A DNA stretch of 64,000 nt from Massilia sp. MS-15. GTDB lineage: Bacteria; Pseudomonadota; Gammaproteobacteria; Burkholderiales; Burkholderiaceae_D. The translations under genes were made by a program, and so were the position numbers. Shown piece by piece: positions 28,502-37,061 of this stretch; position 1 is the stretch's first letter, and each line of letters begins with the position of its first letter. The stretch is from positions 1 through 64,000 of the forward strand of contig NZ_JAIWIA010000018.1 of NCBI RefSeq assembly GCF_020176695.1, in the 5' to 3' direction. The notes under the pieces were generated by a model. The model was not told where the DNA came from. It ran no database searches and worked only from the letters and a program-made list of their open reading frames with translations.

Positions 28502-30642
28502 TGCGGCGCCCGGCGCTCTCGGCGCTCTCGGCGCTGTCGGTGCGAAGGGCGCTGTGGGCACTGTGCGCGCTGCTGGCGGCACCGGCGCATGCCGCCGTCC
28601 CGACCCCGGCCCAGGTGCGCGCCGCCTGGCAGCCGTCCGAGGCGCGCCTGCTCGACCGCCATGGAGTGGCCCTGGAGAGCTTGCGGGTCGACCTGCACGG
28701 CCGGCGTGCGGACTGGGTGGCGCTGGCCGACATCTCGCCGGCGCTGGGCGCGGCGGTGCTGCAGGCCGAGGACGCACGCTTCATGGAGCACGGCGGCGTC
28801 GACCTGCGGGCGGCCGCACAGGCGGCCTGGGACAACCTGCTGCGCCAGCGCCCGCGCGGCGCCTCCACCATCACGATGCAGCTGGCGGGCCTGCTCGACC
28901 CCGCGCTGCGCGCTGCGCGCGAGGGGCGCAGCTGGACGCAGAAGCTGGACCAGGCGCTGGCGGCGCGCGCGCTCGAAGCCGGCTGGAGCAAGGCGCAGAT
29001 CCTCGAAGCCTACCTGAATCTGGCCAGATATCGCGGCGAGCTGCAGGGCATCGGCGCCGCGGCGCGGGCGCTATTCGGCAAGGCGCCCTCGGGCCTGGAC
29101 GGGGCGGAAAGCGCGATCCTGGCGGCGCTGCTGCGCGCCCCCGGGGCAGCGCCCACGGCGGTGGCGCGCCGCGCCTGCCAGCTGGCGGCGGAGCTGGCAT
29201 GGCCCGGGACGTGCACCGCCATCACGTGGCGCGCCAGGGTGGCGCTGGCGCGGCCGGCGCCTGCCGCCAGGCCAGCGACCCCGGCTGCCTTGCGCCGGCT
29301 GCTGGGCGGGGCGGGCAGCAGCGTGCGCACCACGATCGACGCCGGGGTGCAGCGCGTGGCGCGGGACGCCTTGCGGCGCCACGTGCGCGAGCTGGCCGGG
29401 CGCAACGTCGGCGACGGCGCGGCCGTCGTGATCGACAATGCCAGCGGCGAACTGCTGGCCTATGTCGCGAACACCGGCGCCAGCGAAGTCGACGGCGTGG
29501 CGGCGCCGCGCCAGGCCGGCTCCACCCTGAAGCCCTTCCTGTACGCGCTGGCGCTCGAGCGGCGCGTGCTGAGCGCGGCCTCGCTGCTGGACGACAGTCC
29601 GGTCGGCATCGCCCAGGACGACGGCGCCTATGTCCCGCAGAACTACGACCGGTCCTTCCGCGGCTACGCCAGCGTGCGCACCAGCCTGGCCAGTTCGCTC
29701 AATGTGCCGGCCGTGCGCAGCCTGTTGCTGGTGGGCGTCGAGCGCTTCCATGCGCGCCTGCGCGCCCTGGGCCTGAGCACCCTGGTCGAGGATGCCGATT
29801 TCTACGGCCCGGCGCTGGCGCTCGGCGCGGGCGAGGTGACGCTGCTGGAGCTGGCCAATGCCTACCGCACGCTGGCCAACGGCGGGCGCCACGGCGTGCC
29901 GACGCTGCGCCTCGGGCCGGGCGCGAAGTCGCCTTCCCTGGCGCAGGTGCTGGACCCGGCGGCGAGCTTCGTGGTGGGCGACATCCTGGCCGACCGCGCC
30001 GCGCGCAGTCCGACCTTCGGCCTGCGCAGCGACCTGGCCACCGCCTACTGGAGCGCGGTCAAGACCGGCACCAGCAAGGACATGCGCGACAACTGGTGCC
30101 TCGGCTACAGCGAGCGCTACACGGTCGGGGTCTGGGTCGGCAACTTCGATGGCCAGCCGATGTGGGACGTGTCCGGAGTCTCGGGCGCGGCGCCGGTCTG
30201 GCGCGAGGTGATGGACCACCTCCACCGCGAGCGCCCGGGCCGCCAGCCGGCGGCGCCGCCCGGGCTGGTGCGCACCCGGGTCGCGTATGCACCGGCCTAC
30301 GAGCCGGCGCGCGATGAATGGTTCCTGCGCGGGACCGAAACCGCCCTGGTCGAAGCGGTGCCGGCGGGCCGCCGTGCGCCGCAGATCCTGTATCCGGCCG
30401 ACGGCAGTATCCTGGCGCTGGATCCCGACATGCCGGACCGGATCGAGCGCGTGCTGTTCCGGGCCCAGGGGGCAAGCGGACAGCGCTGGCGCCTGGACGG
30501 CACCGAACTCGGCCCGGCGAGCGAACCCGTGGCCTGGCAACCGCGCGTCGGGACGCACCGGCTGGAACTGGTCGATGGCGAAGGCGCAGTGGTGTCCAGC
30601 AGCCGCTTCGAGGTGCGCGGGATCGCAGGCCCGGGGGACTAG
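28501..30642 (+). CDS. pbpC: Penicillin-binding protein 1C (bifunctional glycosyltransferase/transpeptidase-like)
   Basis: Class A PBP of the PBP1C type, 713 residues, acting on peptidoglycan in the periplasm. An N-terminal signal anchor is followed by the GT51 glycosyltransferase domain, with catalytic Glu90 in EDARFMEHGGVD and the RPRGASTITMQ block. The transpeptidase domain has Ser341 and Lys344 in GSTLKP, then SSLN and Lys521 in KTGTS. The last 90 or so residues match the BiPBP_C domain. The start is fixed by a one-base overlap (TGATG) with the macroglobulin gene: translation is coupled, and the enzymes probably act together in wall repair and defence. Confidence 0.95.
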   Translation: MRRPALSALSALSVRRALWALCALLAAPAHAAVPTPAQVRAAWQPSEARLLDRHGVALESLRVDLHGRRADWVALADISPALGAAVLQAEDARFMEHGGVDLRAAAQAAWDNLLRQRPRGASTITMQLAGLLDPALRAAREGRSWTQKLDQALAARALEAGWSKAQILEAYLNLARYRGELQGIGAAARALFGKAPSGLDGAESAILAALLRAPGAAPTAVARRACQLAAELAWPGTCTAITWRARVALARPAPAARPATPAALRRLLGGAGSSVRTTIDAGVQRVARDALRRHVRELAGRNVGDGAAVVIDNASGELLAYVANTGASEVDGVAAPRQAGSTLKPFLYALALERRVLSAASLLDDSPVGIAQDDGAYVPQNYDRSFRGYASVRTSLASSLNVPAVRSLLLVGVERFHARLRALGLSTLVEDADFYGPALALGAGEVTLLELANAYRTLANGGRHGVPTLRLGPGAKSPSLAQVLDPAASFVVGDILADRAARSPTFGLRSDLATAYWSAVKTGTSKDMRDNWCLGYSERYTVGVWVGNFDGQPMWDVSGVSGAAPVWREVMDHLHRERPGRQPAAPPGLVRTRVAYAPAYEPARDEWFLRGTETALVEAVPAGRRAPQILYPADGSILALDPDMPDRIERVLFRAQGASGQRWRLDGTELGPASEPVAWQPRVGTHRLELVDGEGAVVSSSRFEVRGIAGPGD

Positions 30643-30665
30643 CGGCACGTTGTGGCGTGGTGCCG
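30643..30665. terminator. Weak hairpin between convergent pbpC and molybdoenzyme genes
   Basis: CGGCAC and GTGCCG form six-base arms around an 11-base loop right after the pbpC stop. There is no T-run, so this is at best a weak or factor-dependent terminator. Confidence 0.25.
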
Positions 30666-30677
30666 ACGGCCCCGCCG

Positions 30678-32987
30678 CTAGCGCTCCCGCACCGGAACGT
30701 CGTGCTCGCCCAGCAGGATCTTGTCCGGCGTGATGGGCGTGCCGCGCAGGCGCCGCCCGGTGGCATGGAAGATCGCATTGCTGATCGCCGCCGATACCCC
30801 CACGATCCCGATCTCGCCCACCCCCTTGGCCCCCAGCTGCTCGCTGACGACACGATCCTCCTCGTTGGCGAAGATGACCTGGATGTCATGCACGTCGGCG
30901 TTCACCGCCACGTGGTACTCGGCGAAATTGTGGTTCATGAACCGGCCGAACCGGTGGTCGGTGACGCTTTCCTCGTGCAGCGCCTGGCTGATGCCCCACA
31001 CCACGCCGCCGATCACCTGGCTGGCGGCGGTCTTGGCGCTGATGATGCGTCCGGCCGCGACCGCATTGACCACCCGCGTCACCCGCACGATGCCCAGCTT
31101 CTCGTTGACCCGCACCTCGCAGAATACCGCCGAGTGCACCGCACGCGTGTACTTGCGCTGCTTGAGCAGCGAGGGCTTCATGAAGAACTTCTCTTCCACG
31201 CAGTCGACCCCGGCGGCGGCCAATACGTCCCGTAGCGCGACCGCGGTCTCGGGCCGGTTCCGCAGCTGCACCTTGCCGTCGGCAAACTCCAGGTCCTGCG
31301 GTCGGGCCTTCGCCAGCTTCGAACCCGGCATCGACTTCGTCAACTTGACCAGGCGCTTCTTGAGCTTGTCACAGGCGCCGTGCACGCCGCCGCCCACGGT
31401 CGTCACGTGCGAGGAGCCGCCTTCGACCGGCGCGAAGGGCAGGGTCGAGTCGCCCAGCTGGAAGGTCACCCGCTCCAGCGGCAGGCCCAGGCTTTCGGCG
31501 GCGATCATCGACATCACGGTATAGGTGCCGGTGCCGATGTCGGAGGCTGCGCTGCTTACCACCAGGCGCCCGTCCGCATGGAACACGGCGCTCACGCGCG
31601 CCAGCATCACCAGCGAGTCCCACATGCCGCTGGCCATGCCCCATCCGACCAGTTCTTCGCCGTCGCGCATCGAGCGTGGCTCCAGCGGCCGGTCTTTCCA
31701 GCCGAAGCGCGCCGCGCCCTTGTCGTAGCACTGGCTCAGCTCCTTGGACGAATAGGGCTTGTCTTCCAGCGGGTTGCGGTCGGCGTAGTTGATGCGCCGG
31801 AATGCGAGTGGATCGATGCGCAGGCGGTAGGCCAGTTCGTCCATCGCCACTTCGAGCGCATGCATGCCGTGCGCGGCCCCGGGCGCGCGCATGTCGATCG
31901 GCGAGTGGCGGTCGTGCGCCACCAGCTTGTAGCCGAGCTTGATGTTCTTGCAGGCGTACAGCTGCCCCGACCAGTTGACCACCACCTCGACGTAGTCTTC
32001 GAGGCGCGAGGTTTCCTGGATCGCCTCGTGCACGATCGCGGTCAGCTTGCCGTCCCTGGTTGCGGCCAGCTTCACCTTCTGCCAGGTCTCGGGCCGGTGG
32101 CCGAAGCTGAACATCTGCTGGCGGGTGAGCACCACCCGCACCGGGCACGCCAGCCTGAGCGCCGCCATCACGGCCAGGGTCAGCTGGTACTGCGGGCGCA
32201 GGCCGGAACCGAAGGCGCCGCCCACATAGGGATTGCGCACCGTGACCTTTTCCTTCGGCAGGCCGAACACGCGCGAGACGTACCAGCGGTTGTTCTGCGA
32301 GCTCTGCGTCTTGTCATAGATGGTCAGGTGGCCGTCCTCGCCATACAGCACCGTGGTGGCGTGCATCTCCATCGGGTTGTGGTGCTCGACGCCGTGGTAG
32401 AACTGCGACTCGATCTTCACCGGCGCCTCGTTCCAGGCCTTGTCGGCGTCGCCGGTGGAGCTGGGCGGCGTGAAGCCGGCCTTCAGCGGGCGCGGCTTGT
32501 AGGCTTGATCGAGGCTGGCGAGCAGATCGGTTTCATGCGCTTCCCGCTCGTAGCGCACCTCGACCAGCCGGGCCGCGTGGCGCGCCGCTTCGAAGCTGTC
32601 GGCCAGCACCAGCGCCACCGGCTGGCCGCTGTAGAAGATGCGGTCCGAGAACAGGGGGCGGAAGGGCGAGCCGCCCGGCGCCGTCATGTCCTTGTAGGCC
32701 AGGTCCCAGGAGCGGACCTTGGGTCGGTTCAGGTGGGTGAGCACCTCCACCACGCCCGGCACGGCCAGCGCGGCGCCGGTCTCGATGGCCGTGATGCGGC
32801 CGCGCGCGATGGTGCCGCTCACCACCACGCCGTAGCGCAGGCCGGGCGCCTCGTGCTCGGCGGCGTACCGCGCTTCGCCGGTCACCTTGGCGCGGCCGTC
32901 CACGCGCGACACCGGCATGCCGCTGCGCACCCGGCCGGTGCCTTCGGGCGCGGTCGGGGTGCGCAGTTCCGGAATCAGGTCGGTCAT
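30678..32987 (-). CDS. Aldehyde/xanthine oxidoreductase, molybdopterin-binding large subunit (PaoC-like)
   Basis: Catalytic subunit (769 residues) of a xanthine-oxidase-family molybdoenzyme that hydroxylates aldehydes or N-heterocycles. Characteristic strings are SRVDGRAKVTGEARYAAE at the N-terminus, NPYVGGAFGSGLRPQ and MRAPGAAHGMHALE in the middle, VEGGSSHVTTVGGG, and catalytic Glu725 in AKGVGEIG near the C-terminus. The short N-terminus and overall length resemble E. coli PaoC (YagR). ATG at 32987, with GGGAGAAG upstream, overlaps the stop of the FAD-subunit gene by four bases (ATGA). Last gene of three. No xdhC/paoD chaperone gene follows; it would have to come from elsewhere. Confidence 0.93.
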   Translation of the reverse strand: MTDLIPELRTPTAPEGTGRVRSGMPVSRVDGRAKVTGEARYAAEHEAPGLRYGVVVSGTIARGRITAIETGAALAVPGVVEVLTHLNRPKVRSWDLAYKDMTAPGGSPFRPLFSDRIFYSGQPVALVLADSFEAARHAARLVEVRYEREAHETDLLASLDQAYKPRPLKAGFTPPSSTGDADKAWNEAPVKIESQFYHGVEHHNPMEMHATTVLYGEDGHLTIYDKTQSSQNNRWYVSRVFGLPKEKVTVRNPYVGGAFGSGLRPQYQLTLAVMAALRLACPVRVVLTRQQMFSFGHRPETWQKVKLAATRDGKLTAIVHEAIQETSRLEDYVEVVVNWSGQLYACKNIKLGYKLVAHDRHSPIDMRAPGAAHGMHALEVAMDELAYRLRIDPLAFRRINYADRNPLEDKPYSSKELSQCYDKGAARFGWKDRPLEPRSMRDGEELVGWGMASGMWDSLVMLARVSAVFHADGRLVVSSAASDIGTGTYTVMSMIAAESLGLPLERVTFQLGDSTLPFAPVEGGSSHVTTVGGGVHGACDKLKKRLVKLTKSMPGSKLAKARPQDLEFADGKVQLRNRPETAVALRDVLAAAGVDCVEEKFFMKPSLLKQRKYTRAVHSAVFCEVRVNEKLGIVRVTRVVNAVAAGRIISAKTAASQVIGGVVWGISQALHEESVTDHRFGRFMNHNFAEYHVAVNADVHDIQVIFANEEDRVVSEQLGAKGVGEIGIVGVSAAISNAIFHATGRRLRGTPITPDKILLGEHDVPVRER

Positions 32988-34000
32988 CGTGCTTCTCCCT
33001 TCGCATGGTCGGTGCCGCGCGCGGCGGTGCCGAGCGCCTGTTCGATGGCGTTGCGCGCCAGTGTCAGCTTGAAATCGTTCTGGCCAAACCCGCGCGCGCC
33101 GCGCAGCACGATGTCGGCGGCCACGCCAAAGGCGTCGTGGCCGGGCGCCATGCCCTCCAGCGCGGCCTCGGCCTCCTCGACCCGCCAGGGCTTGTGCGCC
33201 ACGCCGCCCAGCGCGATGCGGGCGGCGCGGATGCGGCCGTCTTCGATGTCGAGGGCGGCCGCCACCGACACCAGTGCAAACGCATAGGACAGGCGCTCGC
33301 GCACCTTCAGGTAAGTCGAATGGCGGGAGAAGCGGCCGGCATCCGGCAGCGTGATGTGGGTGACCAGTTCGCCCGGTTCCAGCGTCGTGTCGCGCTCGGG
33401 CTGGTCGCCCGGCAGCCGGTGGAAGTCGGCGAAGGGAATGCTGCGTTCCTGCTGTCCGGTGCCTTGCGTGCGCACGTGCACCACCGCGTCCAGCGCGCGC
33501 AGGGCCACGCACATGTCGGACGGGTGGGTGGCGATGCAGTGCTCGCTGGTACCGAGGATGGCGTGCAGGCGGTTCAGTCCTTCGCGCGCTGAACAGCCGC
33601 TGCCGGGCGCGCGCTTGTTGCACGGGGTGCCCAGGTCGTAGAAGTAGTAGCAGCGGGTGCGCTGCAGCAGGTTGCCGCCGTTGGTCGCCATGTTGCGCAG
33701 CTGGGGCGAGGCGCCGGCCAGGATCGCGGCGCTCAGCAGCGGATAGCGTTCGCGTACCAGCGGGTGGTAGGCCGTGTCGGCGTTGCGCGCCAGTGCGCCC
33801 AGGCGCAGGCCGCCGCCTTCCGCAGGCTCGATGCGGTCCAGGCCCAGGCGGTTGATGTCGACCAGTTCGCCCGGCTGCAGCACGCCTTCCTTGACCAGGT
33901 CGAGCAGGTTGGTGCCGCCGGCGATCGGGCGCGCGCCAGCCGCCAGGCGCGCCAGCGCGGCGTCCACGTCGCTGGCCTGGCTGAAGATGAACGGGTTCAT
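32984..34000 (-). CDS. Aldehyde/xanthine oxidoreductase, FAD-binding subunit with extra Fe-S cysteines (PaoB-like)
   Basis: Middle subunit (338 residues). FAD-binding strings are visible: AGGTNLLDLVKEG and ASPQLRNMATNGGNLLQRT. An insert after the latter carries Cys117, Cys127 and Cys136 (CYYFYDLGTPCNKRAPGSGC), and Cys155 follows in EHCIATHPSDM. The same four-Cys pattern in E. coli PaoB binds an extra [4Fe-4S] cluster, so this enzyme probably has that cluster as well. Its start overlaps the stop of the 2Fe-2S subunit gene by four bases, and its stop overlaps the large-subunit start by four, so all three are translationally coupled. Confidence 0.93.
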   Translation of the reverse strand: MNPFIFSQASDVDAALARLAAGARPIAGGTNLLDLVKEGVLQPGELVDINRLGLDRIEPAEGGGLRLGALARNADTAYHPLVRERYPLLSAAILAGASPQLRNMATNGGNLLQRTRCYYFYDLGTPCNKRAPGSGCSAREGLNRLHAILGTSEHCIATHPSDMCVALRALDAVVHVRTQGTGQQERSIPFADFHRLPGDQPERDTTLEPGELVTHITLPDAGRFSRHSTYLKVRERLSYAFALVSVAAALDIEDGRIRAARIALGGVAHKPWRVEEAEAALEGMAPGHDAFGVAADIVLRGARGFGQNDFKLTLARNAIEQALGTAARGTDHAKGEAR

Positions 34001-34536
34001 GCGAGCACCGGACCGGTCGTGAACGGCTTGCCGGGCCCGCTCGATGCTCCCGGCTGCGCGTCATCGATGCCCATCACCTGCGCCACGGCGCGGGTGATCT
34101 GGGGATAGGCGCCACAGCGGCACAGGTTGCCGCTCATGAGTTCGCGCACGTCGTCGACCGTGTGCGCCTGGGCTTCGGCGATCAGCCCGGCGGCCGAGCA
34201 CAGCTGGCCGGGCGTGCAATAGCCGCACTGGAAGGCGTCGCAGTCGATGAAGGCCTGCTGCAGCGGATGCAGCGCTTCGCCATCGGCCAGGCCTTCGACC
34301 GTGGTGACGTCCTGGCCGTCGTGCATCACCGCCAGGGTGAGGCAGGCGTTGATGCGCCTGCCGTCGAGCAGAACGGTGCAGGCACCGCACTGGCCGTGGT
34401 CGCATCCCTTCTTGGTGCCGGTAAGGCCTGCGCGCTCGCGCAGGAGGTCGAGCAGCGTCACCCAGGATTCGACGGAAAACCGCCGTTCTTCTCCGTTGAT
34501 GCGCAGCCGGATCGGGGTTGCCTCGTGCGGGTCCAT
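33997..34536 (-). CDS. Aldehyde/xanthine oxidoreductase, 2Fe-2S subunit (PaoA-like, no Tat signal)
   Basis: Small iron-sulfur subunit (179 residues) passing electrons from the molybdenum centre to FAD. The plant-ferredoxin-type cluster ligands are Cys45, Cys50, Cys53 and Cys65; the second cluster uses Cys104, Cys107, Cys139 and Cys141 (CGYCTPGQ, CRCGAYPQ). E. coli PaoA carries a twin-arginine signal of about 50 residues; here the domain begins within ten residues of the ATG, and AAAGGACG upstream fixes that start. The complex is therefore predicted to be cytoplasmic. First gene of the operon. Confidence 0.93.
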   Translation of the reverse strand: MDPHEATPIRLRINGEERRFSVESWVTLLDLLRERAGLTGTKKGCDHGQCGACTVLLDGRRINACLTLAVMHDGQDVTTVEGLADGEALHPLQQAFIDCDAFQCGYCTPGQLCSAAGLIAEAQAHTVDDVRELMSGNLCRCGAYPQITRAVAQVMGIDDAQPGASSGPGKPFTTGPVLA

Positions 34537-34625
34537 GGGCGTCCTTTCGTGAGCGAAGCCCCTACCTTACTCCTTCGGTCCCGGCCCTTCGGTTAGTTCG
34601 CACACCCAGCGCAGCGCTTCGGCCG

Positions 34626-35423
34626 TCATTGCATCTGCAGCAGCGCGACCTGCGGGTCGACCATGCGCAGCATGCGCAGCACGGCATCGGTCGAGACGGT
34701 GTCGATCTGCCCGGCCATGCGGCGTTCGAAGGGGTGGTCGTCGAAGGCCACGTTGGCGCGGAACATGCGCGCCCCGAGGCGCACGGCGGCCGGGATCTCG
34801 ATTGTCGGCGGCTGGTAGCCGATCGAACGCAGCCAGGCCTGGGCCTCCTGGCGCGTCTCGACCCGTCCCGCCGGGGCCAGCCCGGCCGCCAGGGTTTCCA
34901 GCACCCACTGGTTGGAGTTCTGGTACCTGGTCGAGTACACATAGGACAGCATGTTGTAGCGCGGCTCGTGCAGGCGCAGCGGGGTGCGGCTGGCCAGCAG
35001 CGCGGCCAGCCTGTCCTGGAGCTGCGGGCCCGGGATCAGCAGCTGGGCGTCGTGCCGCACCAGGTCGGTCAGGAAGAAGTTGCCCATGCCTTCGTTGTAC
35101 AAGCCTGACACCGCCGAGCCGCAGTCGTTCAGCGCGTGGACCACGGTCCAGCGGCCGGCCGGATGCTCGCGTACCGCGATGCCCATGTGCGAATAGCGCA
35201 GGCCATACTTGCCGAGGTCCTGGCCGGCGCGCGCCACCAGCGCCACCCGGGCGCCGCTGGCCTCCAGTGCCCCCACGGTGCGCTGGGCCAGGTCCATCGA
35301 CAGTACCACCTCGTGCGGGGCCAGCGGGCGCTCTTCGCAGGGCTGGCCGGCGCGGGCCGGCAGGCTGGCGGCAAGCAGGGCGGGGAGCAGCAGGGCCGCT
35401 GCCAGCAGGGTGCGCGGCGTCAT
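34626..35423 (-). CDS. DUF2145 family exported protein
   Basis: A 265-residue protein with a signal peptide ending near ARA-GQ. It matches DUF2145: RYSHMGIAVREHPAGRWTVVHALNDC with a conserved SHxG and a Cys, then SGLYNEGMGNFF and YNMLSYVYSTRYQNSNQWVLE. The order His, Asn/Asp, Cys, and later Asn-Ser-Asn-Gln recalls papain-like NlpC/P60-type folds, which would make it a periplasmic hydrolase, but this is inference. Its ATG overlaps the stop of the preceding small gene by four bases (ATGA), so the two proteins are made together. Confidence 0.85.
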   Translation of the reverse strand: MTPRTLLAAALLLPALLAASLPARAGQPCEERPLAPHEVVLSMDLAQRTVGALEASGARVALVARAGQDLGKYGLRYSHMGIAVREHPAGRWTVVHALNDCGSAVSGLYNEGMGNFFLTDLVRHDAQLLIPGPQLQDRLAALLASRTPLRLHEPRYNMLSYVYSTRYQNSNQWVLETLAAGLAPAGRVETRQEAQAWLRSIGYQPPTIEIPAAVRLGARMFRANVAFDDHPFERRMAGQIDTVSTDAVLRMLRMVDPQVALLQMQ

Positions 35424-35842
35424 GCCGCCCTCGCGTGGTGCAGCAGCGCCTTGCCCGCTTCGTTCGGCAGGAAGGCGAGGGCCTTGCCCGACATGACCAG
35501 CACGTAGCCGGTGGAGGCGCCGACGACCTCCAGCATGGTGCCGGCCGCGAGCGAGAGCCCGCCCAGCGCGCGGCCGGACAGGCGCACCGTGGCGCGGCTG
35601 GCGTCGATCGTACTTTGCAGCACCAGTTCGATGCCTTCCGCGACGGCGCTGGCGCTGGCCACCACCACGCTGCCGCCGGCGGCGACGGCCAGTATCGAGC
35701 CGCCGACGACCACGCCGGACAGGTTGGCGCTGGCGTGCGAGGCGTGCGAAGCGTGCGAGGCGGCCGAGTGGCCGGCGGCCTGGCCGGCATGGCAGGTGAA
35801 ACCGAGCAGGGCAAGGAGGAGGGCAGGCAGGATGCGTTTCAT
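35420..35842 (-). CDS. Small exported protein with SHA repeats, partner of DUF2145
   Basis: A 140-residue protein with a signal peptide (MKRILPALLLALLGFTCHAGQA), then a His/Ser/Ala stretch containing three SHA units in a row, then two hydrophobic segments separated by about 30 residues. The rest is small-residue-rich, with possible membrane insertion. ATG at 35842 follows GGAG. I recognise no family; it is always plausible as an accessory to the DUF2145 protein because the genes overlap by four bases. Confidence 0.75.
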   Translation of the reverse strand: MKRILPALLLALLGFTCHAGQAAGHSAASHASHASHASANLSGVVVGGSILAVAAGGSVVVASASAVAEGIELVLQSTIDASRATVRLSGRALGGLSLAAGTMLEVVGASTGYVLVMSGKALAFLPNEAGKALLHHARAA

Positions 35843-35976
35843 GGTGTACTCCGTGTCGTCGATGGAGTCATGATCCCGCTCAAGCTGCCCCCCGGCAAGC
35901 AGGCGCCGCGCGGTAGCATCCGCTTGCCGCCCGGGTAGCGCAAAACGATACCGCGGACGGCCTGCGCGCGGGTGGC

Positions 35977-36873
35977 TCAGGGCCCGCGGAACACGATCGT
36001 CTTGTTCCCGTGCAGGAAGACCCGGCGCTCGATATGGAACTTGACCGCCGCCGCCAGCGCCATGCACTCGTTGTCGCGCCCCACCCGCACCAGCTGCTCG
36101 GGACGGAAATTATGGTCGACCCGGGTCACCATCTGTTCGATGATCGGCCCTTCGTCCAGGTCCGGCGTCACGTAGTGGGCGGTGGCGCCGATCAGCTTGA
36201 CGCCGCGGTCGTAGGCCTGGTGGTAGGGCTTGGCGCCCTTGAAGCCGGGCAGGAAGGAATGGTGGATGTTGATGCAGCGTCCCGCCAGGCGCCTTGCCAG
36301 CTCGTCCGACAGGATCTGCATGTAGCGCGCCAGGATCACCAGCCCGGCGCCGGTCTCCTCGACCACTTCCAGCAGGCGCGCCTCCTGCTGCGCCTTGTTG
36401 TCCGGGTTCACCGGCAGGAAGATGAAGCGGATGCCCTCGCGCTCGACCATCGGGCGCAGGTCCAGGTGGTTCGACACCACCGCCGTGACAGCCATGTTCA
36501 GTTCGCCGTTGCGGCGGCGGTACAGCAGGTCGTCCAGGCAATGGTCGTCCTTCGACACCATGATCACGGCGCGCACCGCTTCCAGCGGGTCGTGGATCTT
36601 CCAGTCCATGTCGAAGCGGTGTGCCACGCCATCCCCGAACTGGGCGCGGATGGCGCCGATGGCCGGCGAGCCGGCCTGCAGGCGGAACACGGCGCGCAGG
36701 TAGAAACGCGCGGTGGAGTCGTCGTCGAACTGCTCCAGCGCGCAGATGTAGCACTCGCGCTCGGCGAGGAAGGTGGCGACGGCGGCCACGATGCCGATGC
36801 CGGCGCGGCAGCTGGCGTTGAGGATGTATTCGGTCGGGGCCTGCGGCGCCCGCGCCTGGTCATTGGGTGTCAT
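35977..36873 (-). CDS. purU: Formyltetrahydrofolate deformylase
   Basis: Hydrolyses 10-formyl-tetrahydrofolate to formate and tetrahydrofolate, balancing one-carbon pools and feeding PurT. The 298-residue protein has an N-terminal ACT domain (about residues 15-95; methionine/glycine sensing in E. coli) and a formyltransferase domain with the catalytic string NIHHSFLPGFKGAKPY and Asp in TPDLDEGPI. ATG at 36873 is backed by AGGACG. It stands alone, with no pur or gcv genes around. The last residues (HGNKTIVFRG) are typical of the family. Confidence 0.95.
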   Translation of the reverse strand: MTPNDQARAPQAPTEYILNASCRAGIGIVAAVATFLAERECYICALEQFDDDSTARFYLRAVFRLQAGSPAIGAIRAQFGDGVAHRFDMDWKIHDPLEAVRAVIMVSKDDHCLDDLLYRRRNGELNMAVTAVVSNHLDLRPMVEREGIRFIFLPVNPDNKAQQEARLLEVVEETGAGLVILARYMQILSDELARRLAGRCINIHHSFLPGFKGAKPYHQAYDRGVKLIGATAHYVTPDLDEGPIIEQMVTRVDHNFRPEQLVRVGRDNECMALAAAVKFHIERRVFLHGNKTIVFRGP

Positions 36874-37061
36874 GCGTTCGTCCTGTCGGGTGGTATCGAA
36901 AATGCCTGCGCTGCCGCGGCCACGCCCCGGAAGCGGCGGCGGGTAGCCGCGGGCCTTGGGGCGGCGCCGGACAAGCCTCGTGGACGAAGCAGACCCCGCC
37001 ATGCTGGCGGTCGCCTAGCATGGCGGATGCGGGCGGGCGCGTCAAGGCGCGCCCGGACGGA

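Noticed and set aside
22688..28777. A 2029-codon open frame on the minus strand across the alpha-2-macroglobulin gene
   Set aside because: It is antisense to a gene with clear domains, its product is a His/Arg/Ala/Gln-rich string without family features, and it arises because GC-rich third positions rarely give stops on the opposite strand.
32988..34064. Upstream extension of the molybdenum subunit frame
   Set aside because: The real FAD-subunit gene occupies this stretch in another frame; ATG 32987 has a ribosome site and an ATGA junction.
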